From contig CM066310.1 in NCBI GenBank assembly GCA_033807695.1, forward strand, positions 1,798,001 through 1,862,000: a stretch of DNA of 64,000 nt, in the 5' to 3' direction. Below, one piece after another: positions 1 to 12,053 of the stretch. The translations under genes and the position numbers were made by a program. Under the pieces are notes generated by a model. The model searched no databases. It was not told where the DNA came from and saw only the letters and a program-made list of their open reading frames with translations. Each line of letters begins with the position of its first letter. Positions within the stretch are counted from its first letter, which is position 1. The stretch comes from Daedaleopsis sinensis (taxonomy: Eukaryota > Basidiomycota > Agaricomycetes > Polyporales > Polyporaceae).

Positions 1-66
1 CGTACGAAAACGAATGTCTTCGACAGTAATCTAATCCTCCAATCTAAATCTACATGAAAGCATACA

Positions 67-1146
67 TCAGAGATAGAATATGCCGGTGCGTGCATGGATA
101 GGCAGCACGTGCGCCATGGCAAGCCAGATCTGCGGAGTCTCCTCGTCAGCAGCAGTCGACCGACAAGAACCGACCGACTCGAAACTCCACGTACATTGTA
201 CAGCACGTACGACCGTTTGTCCTCAGCTGGGGTGCGCAAAGCATAGTACCGCCAGCCCACGACCGCGCCAGCCACGGTCACCGCCGCGCCGTACAGCGGG
301 CCGATCTCCCAGAACACACTCAGCCCCCACGACCACGCGACGAGGGCGAGGAGCGTGAACGCGCGCGCGAGCTCGGGTGCGTAGATCGGGAACGTCACTC
401 GCCCGAGCGCACTGTCCCCCTCCACATCCGCGAAGTCCTGGGCCTGTATCGTGGTGAATATCAGCACCCCGCTGAGGATGATCGAGACGGCGGAGATGGA
501 GTCCAGCTCGCGCGTCATGCCTGGTGATAGGTTGTCAGCGGACTGAGCCGGCAGCATCTCAGACACGGCAGATGGCAGGCTTACCCATGATTTTCGTCGC
601 GCCTATCTCGATCGTGGTGTACCCGCCGATCGCACAGAGGTTCTTCCCGACATAGTGCCCGGCGAGCCCCATCTCGTCGTATACGAATGTGGTGAGCAGA
701 AGGCCGAGGGTGGTGAAGACAAGGTCGCGACCGAGGGATGCCGAGAGGAGCAGGCAGACGGCCACGACAATCCACCGCAGGGCTATGGCTTGATTCTGTG
801 TGATACGTCGCGCAGGAAGGGGTCTCCACGGCTTGTTTATGGTGTCTTCTGCGGCAGTCCGCGCTTGATTGGACACATTGCACATGAGCTGGTGCATCCA
901 TATCCACGCCGTCCCGAGGCCGAAATGAGAGATGGAGTGCACTGGGGCGACGGCGCACGCAAAGAGGGTCTGAACGGGGAGGTCTCAATATTTCTGCGTA
1001 GACTTCAGATTCCAGGCACTTACTATGGGGATAAGGATCGTCTTGATGTCCGAATAGGTGAATAGAAGCAAGGAGTATGCGTGAAATGCGAGAGTGCGAT
1101 GTAGTCTCAAGGGAGCCTGAAGAGCTCGAAGTGGCAAGTTACTCAT
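67..1146 (-). CDS. UbiA-superfamily prenyltransferase / terpene cyclase-like membrane protein
   Basis: Four exons can be read: 1146-1024, 969-585, 520-195 and 129-67, giving about 298 aa, which is normal for the fungal UbiA-like family. The start is an ATG in frame with the conserved N-terminal stretch LLLFTYSDIKT. The first Asp-rich motif is N75-Q-x6-E-D83-x2-N-K-P-W-R-P. The second is DFADVEGD at residues 198-205, the classical Mg-diphosphate site. Hydrophobic helices alternate through the protein. Known family members transfer a prenyl group to an aromatic acceptor or, in the fungal branch that contains the fumagillin terpene cyclase, cyclise farnesyl diphosphate in the membrane. Sequence alone does not decide between these. 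It is divergently arranged with the aldo/keto reductase across about 1.1 kb and heads the presumed cluster. A truncated paralogue lies at 41.4-42.0 kb. All introns are GT-AG and the frame is intact. Confidence 0.88.
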
Positions 1147-2227
1147 GTCTAGCGGGGAAGGGCAAGAGATTAGCTTGTACGAGTGTGGCGATAGCTGGTA
1201 TGGGACAGGGCAATCGTGTCGCCGGCATGATGCATGACGCTAGGATGTATATCTTGTCCTGTCTGGCGCTCAGACTGTATCGCAGCAGACTGTCCACCAG
1301 CTAGGTGACTGTCCACCAGCCGTTCACATGTCATATCCAGGTAAGCGGCGCGGCCGCTGCTGAACTCCGCCGCATCATATTTTTCAATTCTGAAAACAAC
1401 GAGTCGACCTCAGAGGGTAAGTATTAGTTGCTAGAGGGTCGAGGGTGCTCACCAAGATAGGCAATGTACTAAGATCACGGAGAGTCCGGTCATTCTGAGA
1501 TTTCTGGAAACCGGAATAAAATATGGCCCACAACGGGCATGGCGATACCTCTAGATCAGAAGTGCCGTGTCAATTTGTCTCGTACCCATCCGTCGTGTTA
1601 GCCGCGGTGGTGGGGTGTGGGCGATAACCTGAATACGCGACAACGTGTCAACCGACGTTATCTCCCGGCCGTACTATCCACTCACGGCAAAAGCCCGGTG
1701 TAACGAGAAAGGGGCACGAGAGATGGCAGCCGCATATCACATTGTCACTGCTGCGCGGCGGCGGAGCGTCAGAGAAGCCTCCGAGTCCGACTCGGAAACT
1801 TCGGTTCTCAAGCGCCGTCATTCATCTTGTTGCGGAATCATCAGTCAGAACTCTTTGCGATTTGACGACCGTCGACACTTACGAGAGACAGCAGCTGGCG
1901 ACTCGTCGAATCAAACAAGCATGCTGCTGCATGTCTTTCGCGCGCATGCTCAACTCGCTTCCCCAAAGCCTTGCAGTTTCCTCGCAGCTGCCGGTCGGAC
2001 TTTGAATCTTGGTCCACATAGAAGCTGCTGTCTCGTCAGTCGCGGGAAAGCCAGTAGCGCCAGGACCCAAGGAGACCATGGTTTTAGGCAGTGGCAGTAG
2101 GCAACGTCTCTCTTCGAAGATATCCAGCCTCATCAAGTCCGTCCGTGCCCCTACTGTCCCTTCCTCTCCTCGTCGCCACCAGACTAGTACTTCTTCACAA
2201 ACTGCAAGACATTCGCCTGACGCAAAT
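1147..2227. promoter_or_regulatory. divergent intergenic region between UbiA and aldo/keto reductase genes
   Basis: No gene was recognised here. The interval separates two divergently transcribed starts (1146 on minus, 2228 on plus), so it should carry both promoters. At 1577-1628 there is a segment beginning TCTCGTACCCATCCGTCGT that recurs at 36898-36953, suggesting a fragment of a dispersed repeat. No clear TATA element or regulator binding site could be assigned. Confidence 0.4.
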
Positions 2228-3684
2228 ATGACTGAAACCGTCGCAGAGTACCGCCAGCTCGGCAAGTCTGGACTGCGTGTCTCCGTCCCCATCGTGAGCG
2301 ACGAGTCTGCGATTCGTACCGATGAGCATCCGAGCTAACCGTCCTCGTTTACGCAGTTCGGTGGCATGGCTTTTGGAAACAAGCAATGGAACGTACGTGC
2401 TCACTCCCCACAATGTCTGAGAGCGACTGAGTGTTGACTCAACTACCTCAGTCGTGGGTCATAACTGAAGAGGAGGTATGTAAGCAGAGACACATTCGGA
2501 TGCACTGTTCGAACCCTTGTGGCAGGCTCTTCCCGTTCTGAAGGCGGCATGGGACCTTGGAGTCAACACCATCGACACCGCCAACATGTACTCCAACGGC
2601 GAGTCTGAGGCTATCGTTGGCAAGTTCATCAGCAAGGTATGTGGCGCAACTTCTCTCTCAGGTATGCCGCATAGCACGAGAGCTGACGCGACGCTACACG
2701 CGGTGCCCAGTACAACATCCCGAGAGAGAACCTGGTGATCATGACCAAGGCCTACTTCATCGTCTCCTCCGACCCTTCGGTGAACTCTGCGCGCGCCCAG
2801 GGTGCCCTCATCGGCACGCGGGACTACGTCAACCACGGGGGGCTCTCTCGCGCCGCGCTCTTCAACCAAGTGGAGGCCTCGCTCCAGCGCCTCGGCACAT
2901 CGTACATCGACGTGCTCCAGATCCATTTCTTCGACGCGACGACCCCCGTCGAGGAGACCATGAAGGCCCTCCACGACCTGGTCCAGGCCGGAAAGGTGCG
3001 CTACCTGGGCGCGTCGAACCTCCGCACGTGGCAGCTCGCCGAGATGAACCGGGTCGCGGAGGTCAACGGCTGGACGCAGTTCATCAGCGTCCAGGTCGAG
3101 TACTCTCTCCTCTACCGCAACGAGGTACAGTGCCCTTCTCTTAACTGCATAGCTCCCACGCAGAGTACTGATAAGCTATATTTAGGAGGTCGAGATGCTC
3201 TCGTACTGCAAGTACAAGGGAATCGGTGTCATCGCGTACTCGCCGCTCATGACCGGACACCTTGCGCGCCCCGTCGGAGTAGAGACCGACCGCGCTAAAT
3301 CCACGCGTGGGACCCCTTCTGAGAAGAAAAGGCGCGACTCCGACAACCAGATCATCACACGTGTCGAGGAGCTGGCCAAGAAGCACTCCTGGACGATGAG
3401 CCAGGTCGCGCTCTCTTGGGTTGCATCGAAGGTCACGAGCCCGATCGTCGGGGTGAACAAGGTATGTCTCTGAGCTGCGCGTGTTCGTTCCACTGTGCTC
3501 ATCGAGCTCCACTCACTGTACAGGTCGAGCGGCTTTCGGACAGCATCACGACTGGGAAAGTCTTGAGCGCCGAGGAGACCAAGTACCTCGAGGAACTGTG
3601 AGCTCGCCCCCTGGTTGGCTGTTCCATTGAACGCTACTTACTCTTGACTGCAACAGCTACGAGGTCCAACGCCCCCGATTCTAA
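2228..3684 (+). CDS. aldo/keto reductase (voltage-gated K-channel beta-subunit-like / aryl-alcohol dehydrogenase-like)
   Basis: Eight exons: 2228-2293, 2357-2392, 2452-2475, 2526-2636, 2711-3124, 3186-3461, 3524-3597 and 3657-3684, about 342 aa. The opening [15 protein letters not shown] is typical of this fungal NADPH-dependent family. The catalytic tetrad is visible: Asp59 and Tyr64 (IDTANMY), Lys92 (VIMTK) and His151 (LQIHFFD). The C-terminal cofactor-binding part reads [14 protein letters not shown] sits just after the seventh exon, but a GT-AG intron there joins a short last exon ending in a TAA. Family members reduce aldehydes or ketones in the cytosol. As neighbour of an acid-to-aldehyde reductase and a UbiA gene it could act on a pathway carbonyl (inference). 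The gene looks intact. Confidence 0.9.
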
Positions 3685-3994
3685 GCGCACAATCGTGCAC
3701 AATCCACCGTCGTGTTGTCGATGTCGCGGGCGGAGCATTGTATCCATGTATGAATAGCTACGAGTGCAGTTGAATGTCACATGTTATCCCAGATGAATTG
3801 AAGCCTCTGCTCGGTTACTCCTCGCACCCTTGTTATTGGTGACGGCGGAGACAAGTACGAGTAAGGTGCAGCGGGCGCTCTGAGGATCGAGCACAACAAT
3901 TACTAGTCAGCAGAAATTCAACAGCCGACGACGGCGAGTACTGGTGCAGCAGCCCTAGCAACATCGTGCTGCTGTGTTGCAGACACTACGCCGG

Positions 3995-4135
3995 CCGTGT
4001 AGTACGACGCAGACCCGTACCCGTGAGATACCATACTACGCGCAGACCCGTACCCGTGAGATGCCATACTTGCGCCGACCCGTACCTGTAGCCCACGGGT
4101 ACGGGTCTGCGCTGGTACGGGTACGGGTACGCCTC
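3995..4135. repeat. GTACCCG palindromic repeat, copy A
   Basis: Two tandem copies of a roughly 30-bp unit (GCAGACCCGTACCCGTGAGA followed by TACCATACT or TGCCATACT) are followed by an inverted part rich in CGGGTACGGGT. The segment can therefore fold on itself. A related element with the same ACCCGTACCCG / CGGGTACGGTTACGGGT inversion and the same following ACTAGTCACATT-like tail occurs at about 36975-37110. Confidence 0.6.
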
Positions 4136-4438
4136 AAGCTAGTAGTGTATACCCGTGCTACTCCCTAGTCACATTTGCAAAACGATAGTCACTCGGCAAG
4201 ACTGCTTGTTTAGCAAGAACCCCATCTTTCAAGGCGGTGCTGGGGTCTGATTGGCTCGTCTGTGAAGTCTCCACCTCAGCGTGGCCGTTGGAGACGGCTT
4301 GCACTATCACAGCCAATAGGCTGCCTCCGGGCCTCCGGGCCACCCGGAGACCCGACGAAGCATTTCAGGAAAGTCACTATCGTATTTGAAACAGTTTATT
4401 GCGCTACAGCGCGTGCCAATCAGTCCTAGTGTATGCAA

Positions 4439-4615
4439 CGCTACAGTCATCCACCGCCAAGAGGGTCACCCGGCGTTGAATGGCTCACCTGCTATTTTCG
4501 GGCATGTAGACGCCCAACTGGACACAAAAGTGGGCGCTACACGGGCGTTTACATGCCCTAATAAGGCCCATTCGCCGGGGTGACCACTCGGCGGCCCGGG
4601 AGGATGACTGTAGCG
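4439..4615. mobile_element. MITE-like foldback element
   Basis: The ends are perfect inverted repeats of 14 bp (CGCTACAGTCATCC at 4439 and its complement ending at 4615). The similarity continues inward with gaps to a second inner hairpin (GGGCATGTAGACGCCC against GGGCGTTTACATGCCC, 15 of 16 matching). Nearly the whole 177 bp can form one hairpin and there is no coding capacity. No convincing target-site duplication longer than 2 bp is visible, so the exact ends are uncertain. Confidence 0.6.
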
Positions 4616-5099
4616 AACATCATGATTCACGGCACTTGGCTATACTTTGAGCACATGTACGCACAACGATTGCGCCTTGAAGATCAGAGATGATGAAATG
4701 CGGTGAATCGTCCTTCAGGGACGCTTTGGACGCGGCCGCCGGCCGACGCGAACTTCGCGACCGTCAGGTCCCTGCGGCTACGTACGTATCTTGTTCGCGC
4801 TCAGGGAAGACCACATCCGGTGTCAATGAGGCAGCTGTCTTTCAGGCCGATTACATTCAGAGGCCCGTCGCGCTGAGAACATGATGGAAACTGCCAAGCT
4901 GCCAAGCTGCCAGTACCGGTGTGCTCGACGGCCCCCGGGCGCGACGCAAGTTCTGGAGTCGCCGCCGACTGAAAGGCTGTGGGAGTCTCAAGTACGATTG
5001 GCTGTGCCGGGTACAGTACTTACCTACAGGAGACCGACCCTGGTATGTGTGCGTCTATGTGGTGTGTGTCTCGATATAGGGCTCATCTGTCATGCGGTT

Positions 5100-5220
5100 A
5101 GACACCTTTAGCAGCCCGGCTCACGCAGGCCCCCAACGGGCGTGATTGATATTCATCGGCTGAGGACGCTTTACCGGGGCCTGTCTTGGAGCTGCAAAGC
5201 ACCCGTTGCTAAAGGTGTCT
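5100..5220. mobile_element. short foldback element with 14-bp terminal inverted repeats
   Basis: AGACACCTTTAGCA at 5100-5113 is exactly inverted at 5207-5220. The 121-bp interval has no coding capacity. Size and structure fit a miniature inverted-repeat element. No clear target duplication was seen. Confidence 0.5.
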
Positions 5221-5230
5221 GATCATCGAG

Positions 5231-6412
5231 AGCTGCCATGACTATGTGTCCTGGACAGATCTTAGGACGTGCATGACGCACCGGTGTACACGGGCCGCGC
5301 AGAATTGTAAATTGCGCGTAGAACCGCACGAACACCGCATCATACCTTACAGCAGCTGGTTGCTTCGTCGCTAAGCGCTAGGTCTGCGAAAGTTCGGACA
5401 AACTTTGAGATAAGACGTGACGCATACCGGTGTACCGCTCAGAATAGTCAACTGCACGTAAAAACCCAAGTGATCCCAACATCTTGAATCATAAACCGCA
5501 TACCTAGTACTGATCGTATCTTGCAAGACCTTCGAGTACCTATCTCATTTGTGCGCAATTGCCAATGCCAGAGCATCAAGCATACGCATGAACAAGTCGC
5601 TTGGTCGCTAGATATGCGAAAGCTTATGATACAGAAAGATCGACGTCCATCTTTCCATTATAGTTAGCTCCGGAGACTACGAAAGCTGACACTGTGACTA
5701 TGTATCTTGGACAGATCTTAGGACGTGCATGACGCATACCGGTGTACCTGTGCCGCGCAGAATTGTAAATTGCACGTAGAACCGCACGAACACCGCATCA
5801 TACCCTATCATACCTTGTCGCTTAGTCGCTAAGCGCTAGATCTGCGAAAGCTCCCATAAGCATCTTGGACTTATTGTGAGATAAGAACATGACGCATACC
5901 GGTGCACCGCGCAGAATTGTCAACTGCACGTAAATGCCCAAGTGATCCCAACATCTTGAATCACAAACCGCATACTAGTACTGATCGTATCTTGCAAGAC
6001 CTTCGAGTACCTATCTCATTTATGCGCATGCCGGAGCATCAAGCATACGCATGAACAGGTCGCCTCGTCGCTAGATATGCGAATGCTCATGATGCAGAAA
6101 GATCGACGATCAGCTTTCCAATATGGTTAGCTCCGGAGACCACGAAAGCTCCCTTAAGTAACTATCTTGAACAAATATCAAGATAAGACATGACGCGTAC
6201 CGGTCGGTGTGCCGCGCAGAATTGGTATTGTCGATTGCACGTAGAGCCGCACAGATACCGCATCATGCCTTACAGCACCTCCGAGTCGTCGCTTCGTCGC
6301 TTCGTCACTAAATCTGCGAAAGCTCCCATATGGAACTAAGTACATATCTTGGACAAGTTTTAAGATACCGGCGTTCCGCGCAGAATTGTCAATTGCACGT
6401 ACCGCCTCAAGC
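5231..6412. repeat. tandem array of alternating monomers (about 460-bp dimer)
   Basis: Six monomers share a core reading GACGCATACCGGTGTACC then GCGCAGAATTGT and AATTGCACGTA, with small changes, near 5275, 5420, 5735, 5895, 6195 and 6370. Two monomer types alternate: the odd ones carry an ACCGCACGAACACCGCATCA-like tail, the even ones a CCAAGTGATCCCAACATCTT tail. The higher-order period is therefore about 457-473 bp, with about 2.5 dimers. Each monomer junction carries GCGAAAGCT or a close variant. The array ends about 75 bp from the stop codon of the A-T-R gene. Confidence 0.75.
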
Positions 6413-6487
6413 TTAGCGCAAGATTGATATTCGAGGGCTCAGATCTCTGACAAATTGTGCGTGACAGCCGCCAATCAAGCATCCGCG

Positions 6488-9400
6488 CTACAGGAACCCC
6501 GATGCACGCCACGCCCCCATCCACCGCTGCGCATCCCCGGGGCCCAATGCAGGAAGGCCCCGCAGTGTCTCCGACGCTTCCTCCGCCTTCTCCGTCGACA
6601 GCTGAAGCCGCTCTGCTCCCCGACCGCGAGACGCACGGAAGAAGTCTAGCAGCCGTAGGGCCGGGTTCTCGCGCATCGCACCTACCTCGTCTGCTGCGCC
6701 CTCCGCTGCGCACCGCTCCAGTGCCCCAAGCCAGTCGGCGTAGGGGACGAGGGGGACCCCGAGCTCCACGGCTATCGGTGACACGAGCGCGCGCCATGCG
6801 ACTGGACGCGGGTGCACGAGGTGCACGACGGGGCTCGTGGTGTCGCGCAGCTCGACGAGCGCGATCGCGGCGGGGTAGCTGGGGATAAACGAGGGTGCCT
6901 GCGGGGGACGCGTGAGATAACACGATGCACTGGTGTTCGGGGCACGCACGTCGTTCATCTCTGGGAGGCATTGCGTGAACTTCGCGGACTTGACCATGGA
7001 GGGGAACCATTCGCGCTCGTTCCAGTGCCCGAGGCGGTCTCCGCACACCTGGCCGAGCCGGACAGCGACAGTCGGGACCGCTGCGCGCGCGGACACGATC
7101 GCTAGCATCCGCTCTGCCACCCACTTCGACTCCGAGTACCCAGAGCCGAGCGCCGCCGACGGTTCCACCGGAGACTCTGGGACGCGCGACGAAGTGGAGT
7201 AGCCTGACGAGCCTAGAACAATCAACGTATCAGTGCGTCCGTCGAGCCCCGAATGAGAAGGGGGTACTTACGGCCTACTACACCGATTGAGCTCACGAAA
7301 ATAACCTTCGGAGGCACGGAGGCGGGCGACTGGAGGGAGAGACCGATCAGGTTTCGGAGCCTTCTCAAGTCGGGTTCGAACGAAGAGAGGGTAAGGTTGA
7401 AGTTAACCTGCCACGCTGAAACGGCCGTTAGAGGAGGAGGTTCGTATCAGAAAGTGCGGTGTGGCTCGACGCTTGAGCGTGCAACGCACCATTGTGAATA
7501 ATGCAGGTAACAGAACCGACGATCTGTACCGCAAGACGCAGTCAGTGGGCGCGCCAGCTCGAATACTCTGCGGGAAATTACCTCGTCGTGCAGTCCGACG
7601 TCTATGCCGAACTGGGAGGCATCCAAATCCGCCTCGACCATCCGGAACTTGCTCCCCGCGAGGAGAGCCTCGTCGTGGCCGCGCTCCCGGAACCGCGCAC
7701 GCTGCCTCTCTGGCGCGTCCGAGCCACGGCGGTTGAACGCGTACACCCGCGCGACGGCCTCGTCGCGCAGCAGACGCTCGAGCACGTCGCAGCCGAACCC
7801 GCCTGTCGTCCCTGTGATAAGCACAATGTCCCCGCCGCTGTCACGGGCGCGCAGCTGGGACGGCCGGTGTGGGAGGTCTGCGGTGTAGCGTTCTGCGAGC
7901 CCCATCAGGTCTTCTACGGAGGTGGCGGCCGCGGGCGCGCTGGGCCCATCGGGGGCGGCGATAGAGCGGAGGACCGTGTCGGACAGAGCGCGGATGGAAG
8001 GATACTGGAAGACGACATTCATTGGCAGGCGCTTTGCGGCCGCCGACGAATGGTCGCGCACGATCCGGAGGATGCTGTTGCGTATCCAGGTGGCCTGGAG
8101 ACTGGAGAGGCGTCAGCAAATTTGCAGCGCAAGTACAGCGCTCCGGACGCTCACCTATCGCAGCCGATGAGGAAGATGTCTGTGTCGTCGGCTGGGCGTT
8201 GGTGAAGTACGCTGTACACTAGCTCTTGCACGAATCTGAGCACCCCGCCCTCGTCCCATCTGGTTGGCGGGGCGACGCCGCCCTGGGAGCTCTGCTCGAC
8301 GATAGAATAAAGCTGCGCGATCTCGTCTTGGTACTCTTTGATGATTGCTAGACGGCGGGGGTAGCCCTTGGCGTTGTATGTGAACGGCTTCGACGGGGAG
8401 GACACTATGATCATCTGCAAAGACGTGAGACGTGAGCACATGTACCTGCTCATAGCAGCCCATGGATGTGGCCCACCTCTTTGAAGATACGAGAGTGCTG
8501 CGGGGCGAAAGCATTCGCTCGCTCGACCGACGCCCTAGACACGAGAAGTAAGCGCACTTCTGTGCACGCATGCCTGACGAAGCCTGTGCTCACCACACGA
8601 GATTCCTGAAGTTCTCGAGAGCCTTCTCATCCTCGGAGTCGAAAGCGAACTCAGGCTTAGGATCAATTAGGACTCCGTTCTGGGATCGGCTCTGTCCAAA
8701 GACCAAGCATGCATGGACATGCGGATCTTCATTGATGATATGCTCTGTAGGTGGAGACGAGGGGTAGGAGTGACTGTGAGCCCAGCTCACTTATCGCATA
8801 CATGTGTACGTACCGAGCGGGATCGGGTTCGTCTAGCGGCGGTCGACACATAGTCAGCGACGCATAATTGAGAACAATCAAGAACATGTACCTTTTCTCC
8901 GTTCGACAGGATGATTTGGTCGTCGCGACGGCCAAAGACCTTCCATAGTCCCGGCTTCGTGGGGTGCGGCTCCATCAGGTCGCCGGTAGCATAAGCATCG
9001 ACACCTTTCACTTTGGTGTTGACTACGGCGAGCGGATGGTTAGGAGTAGCCTAGAAGAGGCCCGTGTGAGCGCATGTCGCGCGTAGGAACGATCTACGTA
9101 CGGTAGCGACGACCTCGGAATACCCATCTCCTGCGTCAACGATGACATGCGGGAGCCATGTTGTGATCGAAAAGTACTCCCAGTCCAGCCCCGGATTCAC
9201 TGTAGTATGCACGTTAGATCTGTCTGCAGCGGTTTAGAGTGATGAAAGGATCACTCACCAGGGAGAGCGTTCGATATTGTGCCCAGTTCGGTGCTACGGA
9301 TAGTCTTGAATAACATCCTACTACACGCAACCGCTTACGAAACAAACTTACCATCCATACGCGGTCAGCAGGGAGACCCCTGCAGATGCTAAGGTGTCGC

Positions 9401-10717
9401 CGACCTCCTTGTTCAGGGGTGCGCCTCCGAATACCTGGTATCGTCACTCAGATGGTGTACATAGTAAGGGGCCGCAGGGAGAAGTAAGCTCACCAAGCCT
9501 CTCATTTCGATCATGTACTTGACTTTCTCTGGGTCTCGCGCCCATTGCTAGCAAGGAATACGCTTTCAGGAGTTCTACGTCGCAGACATGTTCGCAGACT
9601 AACCTCCATGAAGAGAGGGATGGTCATCATGTAGTGCGCTCTAGTGCGAAACGCGCCGTCGAAGACGCTCTCCGACGTCGGGAAAATTGGAGGGGAGGAC
9701 GGAGGAAAGACGGAAAGAATCCACCCAGTACTCGCCTGAGTAGTCTTTAGTATACGAGAGAGAATGTGCTACGTAAGCGAGGACGTACTGCAATGAGGAG
9801 TGCCGAAGTGCCAAAGGCGTGAAACATAGGGATCGCCTGTATCCCAACGATCGCGCCTGTAAGATTTGCTTCTCCGTGCCCTATAAGCGATAACGATTGA
9901 GCGAGTGTGGTTTGAGCTCAAGGATGACTCGTGCTTACAAGTGGCAGTGCTCCAGCTGATCAACCCTTTATGAGTCCAGTGGATCGGTTTGGGATGGTTC
10001 GTCGAGCCTAGTGACGGGAATGAGTGCAAAAGTACGAGCATCCGGCTCGACTCTTACCAGAGGAGTGTAGGATAACGGCGATATCATCTTGATTGACATC
10101 CGGCAGTTGTAGGGCGGCAAGGACATCCTCGTCGTGTGCGGTGGGAGAGAGCAAATCGCCGAGCTTGAAGATAGGATGAAGCGAGACTCCTTCGAGTGAA
10201 GAGATAGCATCCCGTGCAACAGCGGAGGTGTAGTCATCGTCTGAAACGATGAGAGACGTGCAAGAGGTGCTTTGGAGCAAGTGTGCGACCGCCGCTGGAC
10301 CGTTGCGGGGGGAGATCGGGAAAACTACGTGGCCGGCGCGGAGGATGCCCAGGACTGTGAGTGCGTATGTGATCGTTTCTGCGTAGAACTAGGATGAGAT
10401 CGTGGACGATATTGAGGTAAACGGGGAAGTTTACACTTACCGCAGCTCGCAAGGATACCAATGACCTGACTGTCTCTCCCTCCTGCGATGGTGCGTACGG
10501 CGTGGGCGGCCCTCCGAATGCCCCTGATCGCTTGGCGATGGGTCAAGGCACGGACACCATTGCCTTCATGGAAGAGGAACAGAGGATAATCCGGGTTCTG
10601 TGTTGCGTGCCATTCGTACAGATGAGGGAGAGTTGTGTTGCCAGCTACAATGTCTGAGCGTGCAGACACAAAGGCGGGATAGTCACCGAGATTCGGGATG
10701 TTGTGCTGGATGCTCAT
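6488..10717 (-). CDS. NRPS-like adenylate-forming reductase, A-T-R domains
   Basis: ATG at 10717 and TAG at 6490-6488; about a dozen short introns; roughly 1,050 aa. Order: adenylation, thiolation, thioester reductase. Adenylation motifs include HSSGSTNHPKPI (A3, split by an intron near 10.05 kb), YGCTELG (A5, split near 9.33 kb), YATGDL and GRRDDQI near 8.95 kb. The thiolation motif is IGCDSLQAT; the intron 8154-8102 splits the phosphopantetheine-accepting Ser codon. The reductase has the nucleotide-binding motif TGTTGGFG, then HNAWQVNFNLTLSSFEP, FVSSIGVVG and the catalytic SGYSESKW. Exons at the reductase end: 8155-8414, 8101-7582, 7523-7490, 7415-7272, 7212-6950, 6898-6488. Family enzymes activate a carboxylic or amino acid, load it on the carrier and release it as aldehyde with NADPH. 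Every domain is in frame. The substrate cannot be read from the sequence. Confidence 0.9.
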
Positions 10718-10998
10718 CGCGGAGGACTGCTTGGGCGTGTTCAACCAGTTGCGCGGAAGTGGGTGACGGTTTCGGTCGGGACTGTGAGAGGCTCGGAAAG
10801 AATCCAAAGGCGTTTCCCGGCGTCCCTGCCAAAGAAGCAGACTTCGGCGAGTTCCACAAGATTCTGCGACATATGACGTAGTAACTTCCCCGCTGCGCAG
10901 ATAGAACAGCACGTCTGTCCAAACTCATCCATGGAAGACGTATGGCAGACGCATGCATGGCCACTCACTCGTGGGACAGGTCATCGTAATTTTATGAC

Positions 10999-11554
10999 CG
11001 CAGGTACAGAGAAGACTGCCAGGATTGCCAAAGATCCTTCAGCGGTGAGAAGCACGCGATGGAAAAGTTCACGCCATCTTCGTCGAGCAGCATGTCCACA
11101 GAGTTGTCGATGGGAGGCACTAGGCACGAGACGACCAGGACTAGGAAGTATCTTCTCCAACTGATGGAAGGATAGGAGATATCCTCAGAGCGGATTGTAT
11201 GTAGACGGGACAACTGCAGATCTAAAGGGAGAAGAGGCTTGCCCACCCTGTCTAGGCGCAGTCGAAGTACACAAGTTGAGGACGCCAGGTTGAGCGAGTG
11301 CGAGGGGGAGTAGGCAGCTTCGGACTCGGAAGAGCGTGTCCGTCGTGTGCGCACCATGAGCGTGGTTCAACGTTTTGTTGACGCAAAATATGCGATACAA
11401 GACCCAAATGTTGAACGTACATAGTGACGCGTGAGTCCCCAGAGCTCCTGTCCTCCCGAGACGGACGTTCACAATGCTTCAAGAGCGATTCTTCTGGTAT
11501 ATCTTCATTCTGTTGCGTGGTGTAGGACTCGGACCCATCGAAGTTCAATGACAT
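10999..11554 (-). CDS. possible small hypothetical protein
   Basis: An ATG at 11554 opens a short polar reading frame (begins MSLNFDGSESYTTQQNED) that could splice at 11420 or nearby into a C-terminal exon ending at a TAA near 10999. The last exon has a hydrophobic run (YFLVLVVSCLVPP). It is on the same strand as the A-T-R gene and about 280 bp upstream of its start. No family is recognised and the exon choice is uncertain. It may be non-coding or the remains of a gene. Confidence 0.25.
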
Positions 11555-12053
11555 CGAATCGACATTTGTGTGCCATAGAGCTTGAGCGTAAATCCGGAAG
11601 TGCCTGCCAATCTATCAGCTATCAGCCCAGTATCAGCCAGTGCGCGAGCGGGACAGGCAAGCAGGGTGCGAGACTGCGAGTAAAATGTGCTGCCACTGCC
11701 AGAGACTGCCAGTCGCCGCTGGCAATATTGGCGCTTGGGCCTCAAACTTCCAAGCTCCGACGCAGCTCCGACGGCTATAGGTTCGGTCTTCTCCGATATC
11801 CTGTATTGAACGCGACTGTGACATATGCTCGTGCAGCTGGCGCAAGTTTAGATCAGCTAGCTTTTCCTACCTTTGTCCTCCTCGATTGATGTTCGTCCAT
11901 ATCTCTCCAAGTCAGACTCACGCTACTGAGTCTCGGGCCTAATCGGAGTACGTGGTCTTTTACTTAGTACTGTTGCGAATTTGCACGCTCACGTAGAAAC
12001 ATGTTACTCATCTACCTCCGCCCTGTCTAACGGGTGTCTCTCCTCAACTGCTG

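Larger units (their letters stand above)
3700..6430. other. repeat island without genes
   Basis: No coding exon was recognised between the 3' end of the reductase and the 3' end of the A-T-R gene. The stretch is largely accounted for by four repeat structures described separately (about 3995-4135, 4439-4615, 5100-5220 and 5231-6412). The two flanking genes converge on it, so it is a 3'-3' intergenic region. Confidence 0.6.

Noticed and set aside
3598..3601. TGA as the true stop of the aldo/keto reductase
   Set aside because: A GT-AG intron starting inside this codon leads to a family-like C-terminal exon (YEVQRPRF) ending in TAA, so the TGA is more likely intronic.
5231..6412. CRISPR-like array
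   Set aside because: The genome is eukaryotic, and the units are long alternating monomers with no constant short repeats and unique spacers.
6812..7202. Plus-strand ORFs at 6.4-8.2 kb
   Set aside because: They are antisense shadows of the conserved reductase and thiolation domains of the A-T-R gene.
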